NCBI RefSeq assembly: GCF_013836145.1
Contig: NZ_CP057483.1
Location: 434,001 to 498,000, forward strand
Reading direction: 5' to 3'
From: Citrobacter sp. RHB25-C09
Lineage (GTDB): Bacteria > Pseudomonadota > Gammaproteobacteria > Enterobacterales > Enterobacteriaceae
Length of the DNA stretch: 64,000 bases
Positions 27,409 to 37,209 of the stretch are shown piece after piece (the first letter of the stretch is position 1; each line of letters opens with the position of its first letter). Position numbers and translations under genes: made by a program. The notes below the pieces were generated by a model that was not told the origin of the DNA, made no database searches, and was given only the letters and a program-made list of their open reading frames with translations.

Positions 27409-30400
27409 GTGAGGCGATTGCCGGGTATTTTACTGATCACTGTAGCCGCGCTGGTTGTCATTGTCGCGCTGCTGGTCAGCGGCCTGCGCCTTGCGTTACC
27501 GCATCTGGATAGCTGGCGTCCGACGATCCTGAGCAAGATTGAATCAGCGACCGGCCTGCCCGTCAGCGCCAGTCAACTTTCCGCGAACTGGCAAAATTTC
27601 GGCCCAACCCTTGAAGCGCGCGATATTCATGCCAGCCTGAATGATGGCGGTGAATTTTCCGTAAAGCGCGTCACGCTGGCGTTGGATGTCTGGCAAAGTT
27701 TGCTGCATCTGCGCTGGCAGTTTCGCGATCTCACCTTCTGGCAACTGAACTTCCGCACCAACACGCCCATTGAGCGCAGTGAAAGCGGTGATGGGATTGA
27801 GGCCAGCCAGATCAGCGATCTTTTCCTGCGACAGTTTGACCATTTCGATCTGCGTGACAGCCAGATTAGCTTCCTTACGCTTTCCGGTCAGCGCGCTGAA
27901 CTGGCTATACCTCAACTTACCTGGCTGAACGGTAAAAATCGTCATCGCGCAGAAGGTCAGGTCAGTCTCTCCAGCCTGACCGGACAGCATGGCGTCATGC
28001 AGGTGCGGATGGATCTACGCGATGACGAAGGTCTGCTCAATAACGGTCGGGTCTGGCTGCAGGCTGACGACATTGACGTGAAGCCGTGGTTGGGTAAATG
28101 GATGCAGGACAACGTGGCGCTGGAAACTGCGCGCTTCAGCCTGGAAGGCTGGATGACCATCAGCAAGGGGGAAATCTCCGGCGGTGATGTCTGGCTGAAA
28201 AAGGGCGGGGCGAGCTGGAAAGGCGATGACAACACCCATACGCTCTCGGTCGATAATCTGACGGCGCATATCAGCCGCGAACAGCCCGGCTGGCAGTTTT
28301 CCATCCCTGATACGCGCATCACAATGGATGACAAACCCTGGCCGCGTGGTGCATTAACGCTGGCCTGGATCCCTGAGCAAGAAGTTGGCGGTGTCGATAA
28401 CAAACGCAGCGACGAATTGCGCATTCGCGCCAGCCATCTGGATCTTGCCGGCCTTGAAGGGCTTCGCCCGATGGTCAAAAAGCTGTCGCCTGCGCTGGGC
28501 GATGTCTGGCAGTCGACGCAACCGACTGGCAACATCGACACGCTGGCGCTGGATATTCCGCTTCAGGCAACGGAAAAAACGCGCTTTCAGGCCTCATGGC
28601 GCGATCTTGCCTGGAAGCAGTGGAAGCTGTTGCCTGGCGCAGAGCATTTTTCCGGCACGCTAAGCGGAAGCGTGGAAAACGGGGCGCTGACGGCCGCGAT
28701 GAAAGACGCAAAAATGCCCTATGAAACGGTTTTCCGGGCGCCATTAGAAATTGAAGACGGTGTGGCAACGTTGCACTGGCAGAAAAATGAGAACGGCTTT
28801 CAGTTGGATGGGCGCAACATTGACGTCAAAGCGAAAGCCGTACATGCACGCGGCGGATTTCGCTATCTGCAACCGGCTGGCGATGAGCCATGGTTGGGGA
28901 TCCTGGCGGGCATCAGCACCAACGACGGTTCGCAAGCCTGGCGTTATTTCCCGGAAAACCTGATGGGAAAAGAGTTGGTTGATTACCTTAGCGGCGCGAT
29001 TCAGGGCGGTGAAGCGGATAACGCGACGTTGGTTTACGGTGGTAATCCGCATCTGTTCCCTTACAAACACAATGAAGGTCAGTTTGAGGTACTGGTGCCG
29101 CTTCGCAACGCGAAGTTTGCCTTCCAGCCGGACTGGCCAGCGCTCACCGATTTAAACATTGAACTGGATTTTCTCAACGACGGTTTATGGATGAAAACCG
29201 ATGGCGTCAATTTAGGCGGCGTGAGAGCCACCAACCTGACGGCCATCATTCCGGACTATTCCAAAGAAAAGCTGCTGATTGATGCCGATATTAACGGTCC
29301 CGGCAAGGCGGTAGGTCCGTATTTTGACGAGACGCCGCTTAAAGACTCACTGGGCGCGACCCTCGAACAGTTACAGATCGACGGCGATGTGAATGCTCGC
29401 TTACATCTCGATATCCCGCTGGATGGGGAACTGGTGACGGCGAAAGGCGATGTGTCGCTGCGTAACAATAGCCTGTTCATTAAACCGCTCGACAGCACCC
29501 TGAAAAACCTCAGCGGCAAATTCAGTTTTGTTAATGGCAACCTGAAGAGCGAACCGATGACCGCCAACTGGTTCTATCAGCCGCTGAACGTAGATTTCTC
29601 CACGGCGGAAGGGGCAAAAGCGTATCAGGTCGCGGTTAACCTCAGCGGCAACTGGCAGCCAGCCCGTACTGGCGTATTACCGCCGCAGGTAAATGAGGCG
29701 ATCGGCGGGAGTATGGCGTGGAACGGTAAAGTGGGCATTGAGCTACCGTATCGTTCCGGAGTGACCTACGCAGTTGAACTGAACGGCGATCTAAAAAATG
29801 TAAGTAGTCACTTACCTTCTCCGCTGGATAAAAAGGCGGGTGAAGCTGTTCCTGTCACCATTAAAGCCAACGGCGACCTGCGCAGTTTCACGCTTGTCGG
29901 CAATGCCGGAAAGGAAAACCACTTCAATAGCCGCTGGTTGTTAAATGAAAAACTGACGCTGGACCGTGCCATCTGGACGGCGGAAAGCCAGACCACCCCA
30001 CCGTTGCCTGAGCAGGCGGGCGTCGAGCTCAACCTGCCCGCAATGAACGGTGCCGATTGGCTGGCGCTCTTCCAGAAGGGGGCGGCGGACAAGGTGGGAA
30101 CGAACGCTAACTTCCCGCAGCATGTAACCTTGCGCACACCATCGCTGTCGCTCGGCGGACAGCAATGGAACAACCTGAGCATCGTCTCTGAACCGGCGGA
30201 CAATGGCACCAAAGTCGCCGCACAGGGGCGTGAAATCAACGCGACGTTGGCAATGCGCAATCATGCACCGTGGCTGGCGAACATCAAATATCTCTATTAC
30301 AACCCGACGATAGCGAAAACGGAAAACAGCACCACGGCATCATCGCCGTTTGACGCCGTTGATCAGGTCAGCTTCCGTGGCTGGCCTGACGTGCAGTTAC

Positions 30401-31209
30401 GTTGTGAAGAGTGCTGGATGTGGGGACAGAAATATGGGCGTATCGATGCCGATGTGGCGATTCATGGTGACACGCTGAACCTGACCAACGGCTTACTGGA
30501 TACCGGTTTTGCCCGCCTGACACTCGACGGGCAGTGGGTTAATGCGCCTGGCAGTGAACGCACCTCAGTAAAAGGTAAGCTGAAGGGAAACAAGATTGAT
30601 GCAGCGACCGGATTCTTCGGCGTGTCTACGCCGATACGCAATTCATCGTTTAACATCGATTACGATTTGCACTGGCGCAACCCACCGTGGAAGCCAGAAG
30701 AAGCCTCGCTGAATGGTATTATCCAGACCCGACTCGGCAAGGGCGAAATCAACGATTTAAGCACGGGGCATGCCGGGCAACTCCTGCGTCTGCTGAGCGT
30801 TGACGCGCTGCTGCGTAAACTGCGCTTTGATTTCAGTGATACCTTTAGTGAAGGATTTTACTTTGACTCCATCCGCAGTACGGCGTGGATCAAAGATGGC
30901 GTGTTACACACAGACGACACGCTGGTCGACGGCCTGGAGGCAGATATCGCCATGAAAGGCTCTGTGAATCTGGTGCGCCGGGAACTGGATATTGAAGCGG
31001 TCGTGGCGCCGGAAATCTCTGCCACGGTGGGCGTGGCCGCTGCGTTTGCGGTGAACCCGATCGTCGGTGCCGCGGTATTTGCTGCCAGTAAAGTGCTAGG
31101 GCCGCTGTGGAGCAAAGTCTCGATTCTGCGTTATCGGATCACCGGTCCGGTTGACCAACCCCAGATCAACGAAGTCCTGCGCCAGGCGCGCAAAGAAAAT
31201 CCGCAATGA
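27409..31209 (+). CDS. yhdP: AsmA-like envelope lipid-transport protein YhdP
   Basis: 1266-residue protein starting with GTG at 27409 after a GGAG site. A single N-terminal helix (about residues 7-29) anchors it in the inner membrane. The rest is a very long periplasmic AsmA/DUF3971-type repeating beta structure of the bridge-like lipid-transfer group, ending in a conserved alanine-rich DUF3971/AsmA-2 segment (ATVGVAAAFAVNPIVGAAVFAASKVLGPLWSKV). In E. coli YhdP moves phospholipid to the outer membrane together with TamB and YdbH. It lies 94 bases after rng and is followed by a REP element. Confidence 0.96.
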   Translation: MRRLPGILLITVAALVVIVALLVSGLRLALPHLDSWRPTILSKIESATGLPVSASQLSANWQNFGPTLEARDIHASLNDGGEFSVKRVTLALDVWQSLLHLRWQFRDLTFWQLNFRTNTPIERSESGDGIEASQISDLFLRQFDHFDLRDSQISFLTLSGQRAELAIPQLTWLNGKNRHRAEGQVSLSSLTGQHGVMQVRMDLRDDEGLLNNGRVWLQADDIDVKPWLGKWMQDNVALETARFSLEGWMTISKGEISGGDVWLKKGGASWKGDDNTHTLSVDNLTAHISREQPGWQFSIPDTRITMDDKPWPRGALTLAWIPEQEVGGVDNKRSDELRIRASHLDLAGLEGLRPMVKKLSPALGDVWQSTQPTGNIDTLALDIPLQATEKTRFQASWRDLAWKQWKLLPGAEHFSGTLSGSVENGALTAAMKDAKMPYETVFRAPLEIEDGVATLHWQKNENGFQLDGRNIDVKAKAVHARGGFRYLQPAGDEPWLGILAGISTNDGSQAWRYFPENLMGKELVDYLSGAIQGGEADNATLVYGGNPHLFPYKHNEGQFEVLVPLRNAKFAFQPDWPALTDLNIELDFLNDGLWMKTDGVNLGGVRATNLTAIIPDYSKEKLLIDADINGPGKAVGPYFDETPLKDSLGATLEQLQIDGDVNARLHLDIPLDGELVTAKGDVSLRNNSLFIKPLDSTLKNLSGKFSFVNGNLKSEPMTANWFYQPLNVDFSTAEGAKAYQVAVNLSGNWQPARTGVLPPQVNEAIGGSMAWNGKVGIELPYRSGVTYAVELNGDLKNVSSHLPSPLDKKAGEAVPVTIKANGDLRSFTLVGNAGKENHFNSRWLLNEKLTLDRAIWTAESQTTPPLPEQAGVELNLPAMNGADWLALFQKGAADKVGTNANFPQHVTLRTPSLSLGGQQWNNLSIVSEPADNGTKVAAQGREINATLAMRNHAPWLANIKYLYYNPTIAKTENSTTASSPFDAVDQVSFRGWPDVQLRCEECWMWGQKYGRIDADVAIHGDTLNLTNGLLDTGFARLTLDGQWVNAPGSERTSVKGKLKGNKIDAATGFFGVSTPIRNSSFNIDYDLHWRNPPWKPEEASLNGIIQTRLGKGEINDLSTGHAGQLLRLLSVDALLRKLRFDFSDTFSEGFYFDSIRSTAWIKDGVLHTDDTLVDGLEADIAMKGSVNLVRRELDIEAVVAPEISATVGVAAAFAVNPIVGAAVFAASKVLGPLWSKVSILRYRITGPVDQPQINEVLRQARKENPQ

Positions 31210-31252
31210 TTTGACGGGGGCAGGGAATTGCCCCACTCTCAGTACAGAGTAT

Positions 31253-31333
31253 TGCCGGATGACGCTGCGCTAATCCGGCCTGTATCAGCCTAACAACGTA
31301 GGCCGGATAAGGCGTTTTCACCTCCATCCGGCA
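31253..31333. repeat. REP element pair (BIME) between yhdP and tldD
   Basis: Two REP-like units face each other: TGCCGGATGACGCTGCGCTA and GGCCGGATAAGGCGTTTTC...ATCCGGCA. This is the standard palindromic REP consensus of enterobacteria. It sits in the 147-base gap before tldD and probably acts as a 3'-end stem. Confidence 0.9.
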
Positions 31334-31356
31334 GAATGAAATGAGTAAGCAAAACG

Positions 31357-32802
31357 ATGAGTCTGAACCTGGTAAGTGAACAATTGCTGGCGGCGAACGG
31401 CCTGAAACATCAGGACCTGTTTGCCATTCTGGGCCAACTGGCCGAACGCCGTCTCGATTACGGCGATCTCTATTTTCAGTCGAGCTATCACGAATCCTGG
31501 GTTTTAGAAGATCGCATCATTAAAGACGGTTCTTACAATATCGATCAGGGTGTTGGCGTTCGCGCAATCAGCGGTGAGAAAACTGGGTTTGCCTATGCCG
31601 ACCAAATCAGCTTGCAGGCGCTGACCCAGAGCGCGCAGGCCGCGCGCACCATCGTACGTGACAGCGGCGACGGTAAAGTGAAAACCCTCGGCGCAGTGGA
31701 ATATTCGGCGCTTTATACCTCCATCGACCCGCTGCAAAGCATGAGTCGCGAAGAGAAACTCGATATTTTACGTCGCGTGGATAAAGTCGCACGGGAAGCG
31801 GACAAGCGCGTGCAGGAAGTGTCAGCCAGTCTGACCGGGGTGTATGAGCTGATCCTCGTGGCGGCAACGGACGGTACGCTGGCGGCGGATGTGCGCCCGC
31901 TGGTTCGTCTGTCGGTGAGCGTGCAGGTGGAAGAGGACGGTAAACGCGAACGTGGCGCCAGCGGTGGCGGTGGTCGTTTCGGCTATGATTATTTCCTCGC
32001 AGACCTGAATGGCGAAGTGCGTGCCGATGCGTGGGCGAAAGAAGCGGTGCGCATGGCGCTGGTGAACCTGTCGGCAGTTGCGGCACCGGCGGGAACGTTG
32101 CCGGTTGTTTTAGGCGCAGGCTGGCCGGGCGTTCTGTTGCACGAAGCGGTCGGGCACGGTCTGGAAGGTGACTTTAACCGTCGCGGCACCTCAGTATTCA
32201 GCGGCCATATGGGCGAACTGGTGGCCTCCGAACTGTGCACCGTGGTGGATGACGGCACGATGATCGATCGTCGTGGGTCTGTCGCCATTGATGATGAAGG
32301 GACGCCGGGGCAGTACAACGTATTGATTGAAAACGGTGTTCTTAAAGGTTACATGCAGGACAAACTGAATGCGCGCTTAATGGGCGTTGCGCCGACCGGT
32401 AATGGTCGCCGTGAATCTTATGCGCATCTGCCGATGCCACGCATGACCAATACTTATATGTTGCCGGGTAAATCCACGCCGCAGGAGATTATTGAATCCG
32501 TTGAGTACGGGATCTACGCGCCAAACTTCGGCGGTGGTCAGGTGGATATTACCTCCGGCAAGTTCGTTTTCTCTACCTCTGAAGCCTATCTGATTGAAAA
32601 CGGTAAGGTGACGAAGCCAGTGAAAGGGGCAACGCTAATTGGTTCGGGGATCGAAGCGATGCAGCAGATTTCGATGGTGGGTAACGATCTGAAGCTGGAT
32701 AACGGCGTCGGCGTGTGCGGTAAAGAAGGGCAGAGCCTGCCGGTGGGGGTGGGTCAGCCGACACTGAAAGTCGACAATTTAACCGTCGGCGGTACCGCCT
32801 AA
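31357..32802 (+). CDS. tldD: Metalloprotease TldD
   Basis: 481-residue subunit of the TldD/TldE protease. The metal-binding motif HEAVGHGLEGD (HExxxH) is near residue 262, and the conserved GGGRFGYDYF, RRGSVAIDDEGTPGQYN and PRMTNTYMLPG segments follow. With TldE (PmbA, not in this window) it trims unfolded peptides and processes microcin B17 and the CcdA antitoxin. It is monocistronic between two REP clusters. Confidence 0.97.
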   Translation: MSLNLVSEQLLAANGLKHQDLFAILGQLAERRLDYGDLYFQSSYHESWVLEDRIIKDGSYNIDQGVGVRAISGEKTGFAYADQISLQALTQSAQAARTIVRDSGDGKVKTLGAVEYSALYTSIDPLQSMSREEKLDILRRVDKVAREADKRVQEVSASLTGVYELILVAATDGTLAADVRPLVRLSVSVQVEEDGKRERGASGGGGRFGYDYFLADLNGEVRADAWAKEAVRMALVNLSAVAAPAGTLPVVLGAGWPGVLLHEAVGHGLEGDFNRRGTSVFSGHMGELVASELCTVVDDGTMIDRRGSVAIDDEGTPGQYNVLIENGVLKGYMQDKLNARLMGVAPTGNGRRESYAHLPMPRMTNTYMLPGKSTPQEIIESVEYGIYAPNFGGGQVDITSGKFVFSTSEAYLIENGKVTKPVKGATLIGSGIEAMQQISMVGNDLKLDNGVGVCGKEGQSLPVGVGQPTLKVDNLTVGGTA

Positions 32803-32810
32803 CGACCTGA

Positions 32811-32887
32811 TTGCCGGATGGCGCTTCGCTTATCCAACCTACGTTTGGTGCAAACTGTAGGCCGGATAAGCGAAGCGCCATCCGGCA
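32811..32887. repeat. REP pair with 23-bp perfect arms
   Basis: A long inverted repeat lies between the convergent genes tldD and aaeR. The arms at 32813-32835 and 32864-32886 are exact complements (GCCGGATGGCGCTTCGC... type) around a 28-base centre. This is a typical REP/BIME element and probably forms the shared 3' end of both transcripts. Confidence 0.92.
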
Positions 32888-32890
32888 TTA

Positions 32891-33820
32891 TTATTTCTCT
32901 TTCCCGCGCCCGTACATTCCCTGAAACAACTGTGCCACGTCGACAAAATAGTCTGTCAGCGCGTTAATCACCACCTGTACCTTCAATGGCATTTTATCCT
33001 TTTCGGTATAGAGTGCGTACACCGGGCGAGGATCGGACTGGTAGCGCGGCAGTAAGATCTCCAGCTCTCCCCGGTTGATCTCATTGATCACCCACATTAA
33101 CGGTACATAGGCAATGCCCGCGCCGGCGGTGAGCCAACGGTTGAGGGTCATTGGATCGTTGGTCACAAACCGTCCCTGGGGGATCAAACGCGTAGAAATC
33201 CCTTCCGGGGCAATCAGTTCGAACTCGTTATCCGGGCGCACGCTGTATTCCAGCCAGGAGTGGTTAGTCAGATCGGCCGGTTTTTCTGGCATACCGAACT
33301 GAGCGAGATAACTTTTTGCCGCGCAAACCACCATCGGCATCGCGCCCAGACGGCGGGAAAACAGGCTCGAATCCTGCAACGCACCGACGCGGATCACCAC
33401 ATCAAGACCATCGGCGATCAGGTCGGGGGCGGGAATGCCGGTAACCAGGTTTACCGTCAGCCCAGGATACTCTTTGAGCATTTTAGCGGTGATCCCGGCA
33501 AGGACATTTTGCGCCATGGTTGAAGAACAGCCAATGCGTAGCGTACCGATAGGCGTGTTGTTAAAGGCGTAAAGTTGCTCGTGCACGTCCTGCACTTCAT
33601 GCAGCATCCGACGGCAGCCCTGATAATAAATTTTCCCGGCTTCAGTGAGCCCAATGCTGCGCGTGCTGCGGTTCAGCAGCTTGACCTGTAGCTCATCTTC
33701 CAGTTTAGACACCGTCTGGCTGACGGATGAAACACTCATTTGTAACTGCCTGGCGGCTGCGGTGAAGGAACCAAATTCCACCACTTTCGCAAACACCGAC
33801 ATCCGCTTTAGTCTTTCCAT
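32891..33820 (-). CDS. aaeR: LysR-type regulator AaeR
   Basis: 309-residue LysR-family activator. The N-terminal winged helix is MERLKRMSVFAKVVEFGSFTAAARQLQMSVSSVSQTVSKLEDELQVKLLNRSTRSIGLTEAG, followed by an effector-binding domain (DVVIRVGALQDSSLFSRRLG). It controls the divergent aaeXAB efflux operon in response to aromatic carboxylic acids in E. coli. The start at 33820 leaves 182 bases to aaeX. Some literature names a close relative QseA. Confidence 0.95.
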   Translation of the reverse strand: MERLKRMSVFAKVVEFGSFTAAARQLQMSVSSVSQTVSKLEDELQVKLLNRSTRSIGLTEAGKIYYQGCRRMLHEVQDVHEQLYAFNNTPIGTLRIGCSSTMAQNVLAGITAKMLKEYPGLTVNLVTGIPAPDLIADGLDVVIRVGALQDSSLFSRRLGAMPMVVCAAKSYLAQFGMPEKPADLTNHSWLEYSVRPDNEFELIAPEGISTRLIPQGRFVTNDPMTLNRWLTAGAGIAYVPLMWVINEINRGELEILLPRYQSDPRPVYALYTEKDKMPLKVQVVINALTDYFVDVAQLFQGMYGRGKEK

Positions 33821-33838
33821 TGTTCACTCTGGCTTAAA

Positions 33839-33854
33839 AGTGATTTAGATCACA
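33839..33854. promoter_or_regulatory. CRP-like site between aaeR and aaeX
   Basis: AGTGATTTAGATCACA matches the CRP consensus TGTGA-N6-TCACA in 9 of 10 core positions, with AT flanks. It lies 18 bases before the aaeR start and about 150 bases before aaeX. At this position it could repress aaeR or assist the divergent promoter. Binding itself is not shown. Confidence 0.6.
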
Positions 33855-34002
33855 TATCATAGATAACAGCATAACAGTTACGGTAATATATTATTATTCA
33901 AACAAAGGCTGTGTCGCACTCGCCTGGCTTTCCTTGCCCTTCTCCGCGTTGACATTGGCTGAAAACTGTACCACCTGCATATTCTTAATAATCAAGGTCA
34001 AC

Positions 34003-34206
34003 ATGAGTCTGTTTCCCGTTATCGTGGTGTTCGGTCTGTCCTTCCCACCGATATTTTTCGAACTGCTTTTATCACTGGCGATTTTCTGGCTGGTGCGCCG
34101 GGTGCTTATACCCACGGGCATCTATGATTTTGTCTGGCATCCGGCTCTGTTTAATACCGCGCTGTATTGCTGTCTCTTCTATCTGATATCGCGCCTGTTT
34201 GTTTGA
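34003..34206 (+). CDS. aaeX: Small membrane protein AaeX
   Basis: 67-residue DUF1656-type protein with two hydrophobic helices (MSLFPVIVVFGLSFPPIFFE and TALYCCLFYLISRLFV). ATG 34003 is chosen because it gives exactly the family length; an upstream in-frame ATG at 33934 would add a non-conserved tail. It is first in aaeXAB and probably helps assemble the AaeAB pump; its exact role is unknown. It ends 7 bases before the aaeA start codon. Confidence 0.93.
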   Translation: MSLFPVIVVFGLSFPPIFFELLLSLAIFWLVRRVLIPTGIYDFVWHPALFNTALYCCLFYLISRLFV

Positions 34207-34213
34207 GGTTGAA

Positions 34214-35146
34214 GTGAAAACACTAACAAGAAAAATCTCTCGTACGGCCATTACCGTCGCACTGGTCATCCTGGCGTTCATCGCTATATTTCGCGCCTGG
34301 GTCTATTACACCGAATCACCGTGGACGCGCGATGCGCGCTTTAGCGCTGACGTCGTCGCCATCGCTCCGGATGTGGCCGGACTTATCACAAACGTCAATG
34401 TTCATGATAACCAGTTGGTGAAGAAAGATCAGGTTCTGTTCACCATCGATCAGCCTCGCTATAAAAAGACGCTGGAAGAGGCCGAAGCTGACGTGGCCTA
34501 TTATCAGGTTCTGGCGCAGGAAAAACGCCAGGAGGCCGGGCGTCGTAACCGTCTCGGCGTTCAGGCGATGTCCCGTGAAGAGATTGACCAGGCCAACAAC
34601 GTTCTGCAAACCGTATTGCATCAACTGGCGAAAGCGAAGGCCAGTCGCGATTTGGCGAAACTCGATCTTGAACGCACCGTGATCCGCGCGCCGGCAGACG
34701 GCTGGGTAACTAATCTGAACGTTTATACCGGAGAGTTTATCACCCGCGGCTCCACCGCCGTTGCGCTGGTGAAACAGAACTCCTTCTATGTGCTGGCGTA
34801 TATGGAAGAGACGAAGCTTGAGCGCCTGCGTCCGGGTTATCGGGCGGAGATTACGCCTTTGGGTAGCAATAAAGTCCTCAAGGGCACTGTCGATAGCGTT
34901 GCGGCAGGGGTCACTAACGCCAGCAGTACCCGTGACGATAAGGGTATGGCAACGATCGACTCTAATCTGGAATGGGTTCGCCTGGCGCAGCGCGTTCCGG
35001 TACGCATTCGCCTTGACGATCAAAAGGAAAATCTGTGGCCGGCGGGTACTACCGCCACCGTGGTGATTACCGGTAAGCAGGATCGTGATGCCAACAACGA
35101 CTCCTTCTTCCGCAAAATGGCGCACCGGCTGCGCGAATTTGGTTAA
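34214..35146 (+). CDS. aaeA: Aromatic carboxylic acid efflux adaptor AaeA
   Basis: 310-residue membrane-fusion protein. The start is GTG at 34214, with GAGG a few bases upstream. One N-terminal helix (about residues 10-31) anchors it, followed by a lipoyl half (APDVAGLITNVNVHDNQLVKKDQVLFTID), a coiled-coil hairpin and the second half (IRAPADGWVTNLNVYTGEFITRG). It links the AaeB pump to the outer membrane for export of p-hydroxybenzoate and related acids. It is 5 bases before aaeB. Confidence 0.96.
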   Translation: MKTLTRKISRTAITVALVILAFIAIFRAWVYYTESPWTRDARFSADVVAIAPDVAGLITNVNVHDNQLVKKDQVLFTIDQPRYKKTLEEAEADVAYYQVLAQEKRQEAGRRNRLGVQAMSREEIDQANNVLQTVLHQLAKAKASRDLAKLDLERTVIRAPADGWVTNLNVYTGEFITRGSTAVALVKQNSFYVLAYMEETKLERLRPGYRAEITPLGSNKVLKGTVDSVAAGVTNASSTRDDKGMATIDSNLEWVRLAQRVPVRIRLDDQKENLWPAGTTATVVITGKQDRDANNDSFFRKMAHRLREFG

Positions 35147-35151
35147 GCGCA

Positions 35152-37119
35152 ATGGGGATATTATCCATTGCCAACCAGCATGTCCGCTTTGCGGTGAAGC
35201 TTGCGTGTGCAATCGTTCTCGCGCTGTTTGTCGGCTTTCATTTTCAACTTGAAACGCCTCGCTGGGCGGTGCTGACGGCGGCCATTGTCGCGGCTGGCCC
35301 CGCCTTTGCTGCGGGTGGCGAACCCTACTCCGGCGCGATTCGCTATCGCGGTATGCTGCGAATCGTCGGCACGTTTATCGGCTGTATTGCCGCGCTGGTG
35401 ATCATCATCACCATGATCCGCGCGCCGCTACTGATGATTCTGGTGTGCTGCATCTGGGCGGGTTTTTGTACTTGGATTTCATCACTCATCCGTATTGAGA
35501 ACTCCTACGCGTGGGGCTTATCGGGCTACACCGCGCTGATTATCGTCATCACCATTCAGACCGAACCACTGCTGACGCCGCAGTTTGCCGTTGAACGCTG
35601 TAGCGAAATCGTCATTGGCATTGTCTGCGCCATTATGGCGGATCTGATCTTCTCGCCGCGATCCATCAAGCAGGAGGTGGATCGGGAACTGGACAGCCTG
35701 CTGGTGGCGCAATATCAATTGATGCAGCTGTGTGTGAAGCATGGTGACAGTGAGGTGGTGGATAAAGCCTGGAGCGATCTGGTGCGTCGGGCGACGGCGC
35801 TGGAAGGGATGCGCAGTAATCTCAATATGGAGTCCTCCCGCTGGGCGCGGGCCAATCGTCGCCTGAAAGCGATCAACACGCTGTCGCTAACCATGATTAC
35901 GCAATCCTGCGAAACCTATCTGATCCAGAATACGCGGCCAGAGCTGATTACCGACACTTTTCACGAGTTTTTCGAAACGCCGGTCGAAACCGCGCAAGAT
36001 GTACATAGACAGCTTAAACGCCTGCGTCGGGTGATCGCCTGGACCGGTGAGCGTGACACGCCGGTCACGCTTTATACCTGGGCCGGCGCGGCTACACGCT
36101 ACCTGCTGCTTAAGCGCGGCGTGATCAGCAATACTAAAATCAGCGCCACGGAAGAAGAGGTATTGCAGGGCGAACCGGTGGTGAAGGTGGAATCCGCCGA
36201 GCGCCATCATGCCATGGTGAATTTCTGGCGCACCACGCTTTCCTGCGTGCTGGGGACATTGTTCTGGCTGTGGACCGGCTGGACTTCAGGTAGCGGGGCG
36301 ATGGTGATGATTGCCGTAGTGACCTCCCTTGCTATGCGTTTGCCTAATCCGCGCATGGTCGCCATCGACTTTATCTATGGCACCCTTGCTGCACTACCGC
36401 TGGGGGCGCTCTATTTCCTGGTGATCCTCCCCAATACGCAACAAAGTATGCTACTGCTCTGTCTGAGCCTCGCGGTGCTGGGGTTCTTCCTTGGGATTGA
36501 AGTGCAGAAGCGACGGCTGGGGTCGATGGGCGCGCTGGCGAGCACGATTAATATCATCGTGCTGGATAACCCGATGACGTTCCATTTCAGCCTGTTTCTG
36601 GACAATGCGTTAGGGCAGATTGTCGGCTGTGTGCTGGCTTTTCTGGTCATCATGCTGGTGCGGGATAACTCACGTGATCGCACAGGACGCGTGTTGCTCA
36701 ATCAGTTTGTATCGGCGGCAGTCTCGGCAATGACGACCAATGTCGTACGGCGCAAAGAAAACCATTTGCCCGCGCTGTATCAGCAGCTCTTTTTGCTACT
36801 GAACAAATTCCCGGGCGACCTGCCGAAATTCCGCCTGGCGCTGACGATGATCATTGCGCACCAGCGCCTGCGCGACGCGCCCATTCCGATCAACGACGAT
36901 CTTTCGGCCTTCCACCGCCAACTGCGCCGTACGGCGGATCGCGTCATCTCCGCAAGTAACGACGATAAGCGCCGGCGCTACTTCCGTCAGCTGTTAGAGG
37001 AGCTTGATGTCTACCAGGAAAAACTACGGGTCTGGGAAGCGCCGCCGCAGGTGACCGAGCCGGTGAAACGGTTGACCGGCATGTTGCACAAGTACCAGCA
37101 TGCACTGACAGATAGCTAA
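35152..37119 (+). CDS. aaeB: Aromatic carboxylic acid efflux pump AaeB
   Basis: 655-residue inner-membrane transporter of the aromatic acid exporter (FUSC/PET) family. Two hydrophobic blocks (about residues 10-165 and 355-510) each hold about six helices, each followed by a soluble helical region. It is the same length as the E. coli protein. It exports p-hydroxybenzoate and is proposed as a relief valve when aromatic acids build up. It is last in aaeXAB, followed 7 bases later by a strong terminator. Confidence 0.96.
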   Translation: MGILSIANQHVRFAVKLACAIVLALFVGFHFQLETPRWAVLTAAIVAAGPAFAAGGEPYSGAIRYRGMLRIVGTFIGCIAALVIIITMIRAPLLMILVCCIWAGFCTWISSLIRIENSYAWGLSGYTALIIVITIQTEPLLTPQFAVERCSEIVIGIVCAIMADLIFSPRSIKQEVDRELDSLLVAQYQLMQLCVKHGDSEVVDKAWSDLVRRATALEGMRSNLNMESSRWARANRRLKAINTLSLTMITQSCETYLIQNTRPELITDTFHEFFETPVETAQDVHRQLKRLRRVIAWTGERDTPVTLYTWAGAATRYLLLKRGVISNTKISATEEEVLQGEPVVKVESAERHHAMVNFWRTTLSCVLGTLFWLWTGWTSGSGAMVMIAVVTSLAMRLPNPRMVAIDFIYGTLAALPLGALYFLVILPNTQQSMLLLCLSLAVLGFFLGIEVQKRRLGSMGALASTINIIVLDNPMTFHFSLFLDNALGQIVGCVLAFLVIMLVRDNSRDRTGRVLLNQFVSAAVSAMTTNVVRRKENHLPALYQQLFLLLNKFPGDLPKFRLALTMIIAHQRLRDAPIPINDDLSAFHRQLRRTADRVISASNDDKRRRYFRQLLEELDVYQEKLRVWEAPPQVTEPVKRLTGMLHKYQHALTDS

Positions 37120-37126
37120 CCCATAC

Positions 37127-37155
37127 AAACCGATGCCAAAGGCGTCGGTTTTTTT
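37127..37155 (+). terminator. Rho-independent terminator of aaeXAB
   Basis: A 10-bp stem with one G-T pair (AACCGATGCC with GGCGTCGGTT) and an AAA loop is followed by seven or more T residues, 8 bases after the aaeB stop. It separates aaeB from the following dehydrogenase gene. Confidence 0.92.
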
Positions 37156-37209
37156 ATGGCTATACTTATTCGACGTGCGCAAATCATGACATCGAAAGGA
37201 GAAAACACC

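Noticed and set aside
31253..32887. Repeated GCCGGAT motifs considered as a CRISPR or phage repeat
   Set aside because: The units are inverted and not regularly spaced, and they match the enterobacterial REP consensus. No spacers or cas genes are present.
34316..35212. 298-residue open frame opposite aaeA
   Set aside because: Antisense to aaeA with no recognisable domain or start context; explained by codon bias in aaeA.
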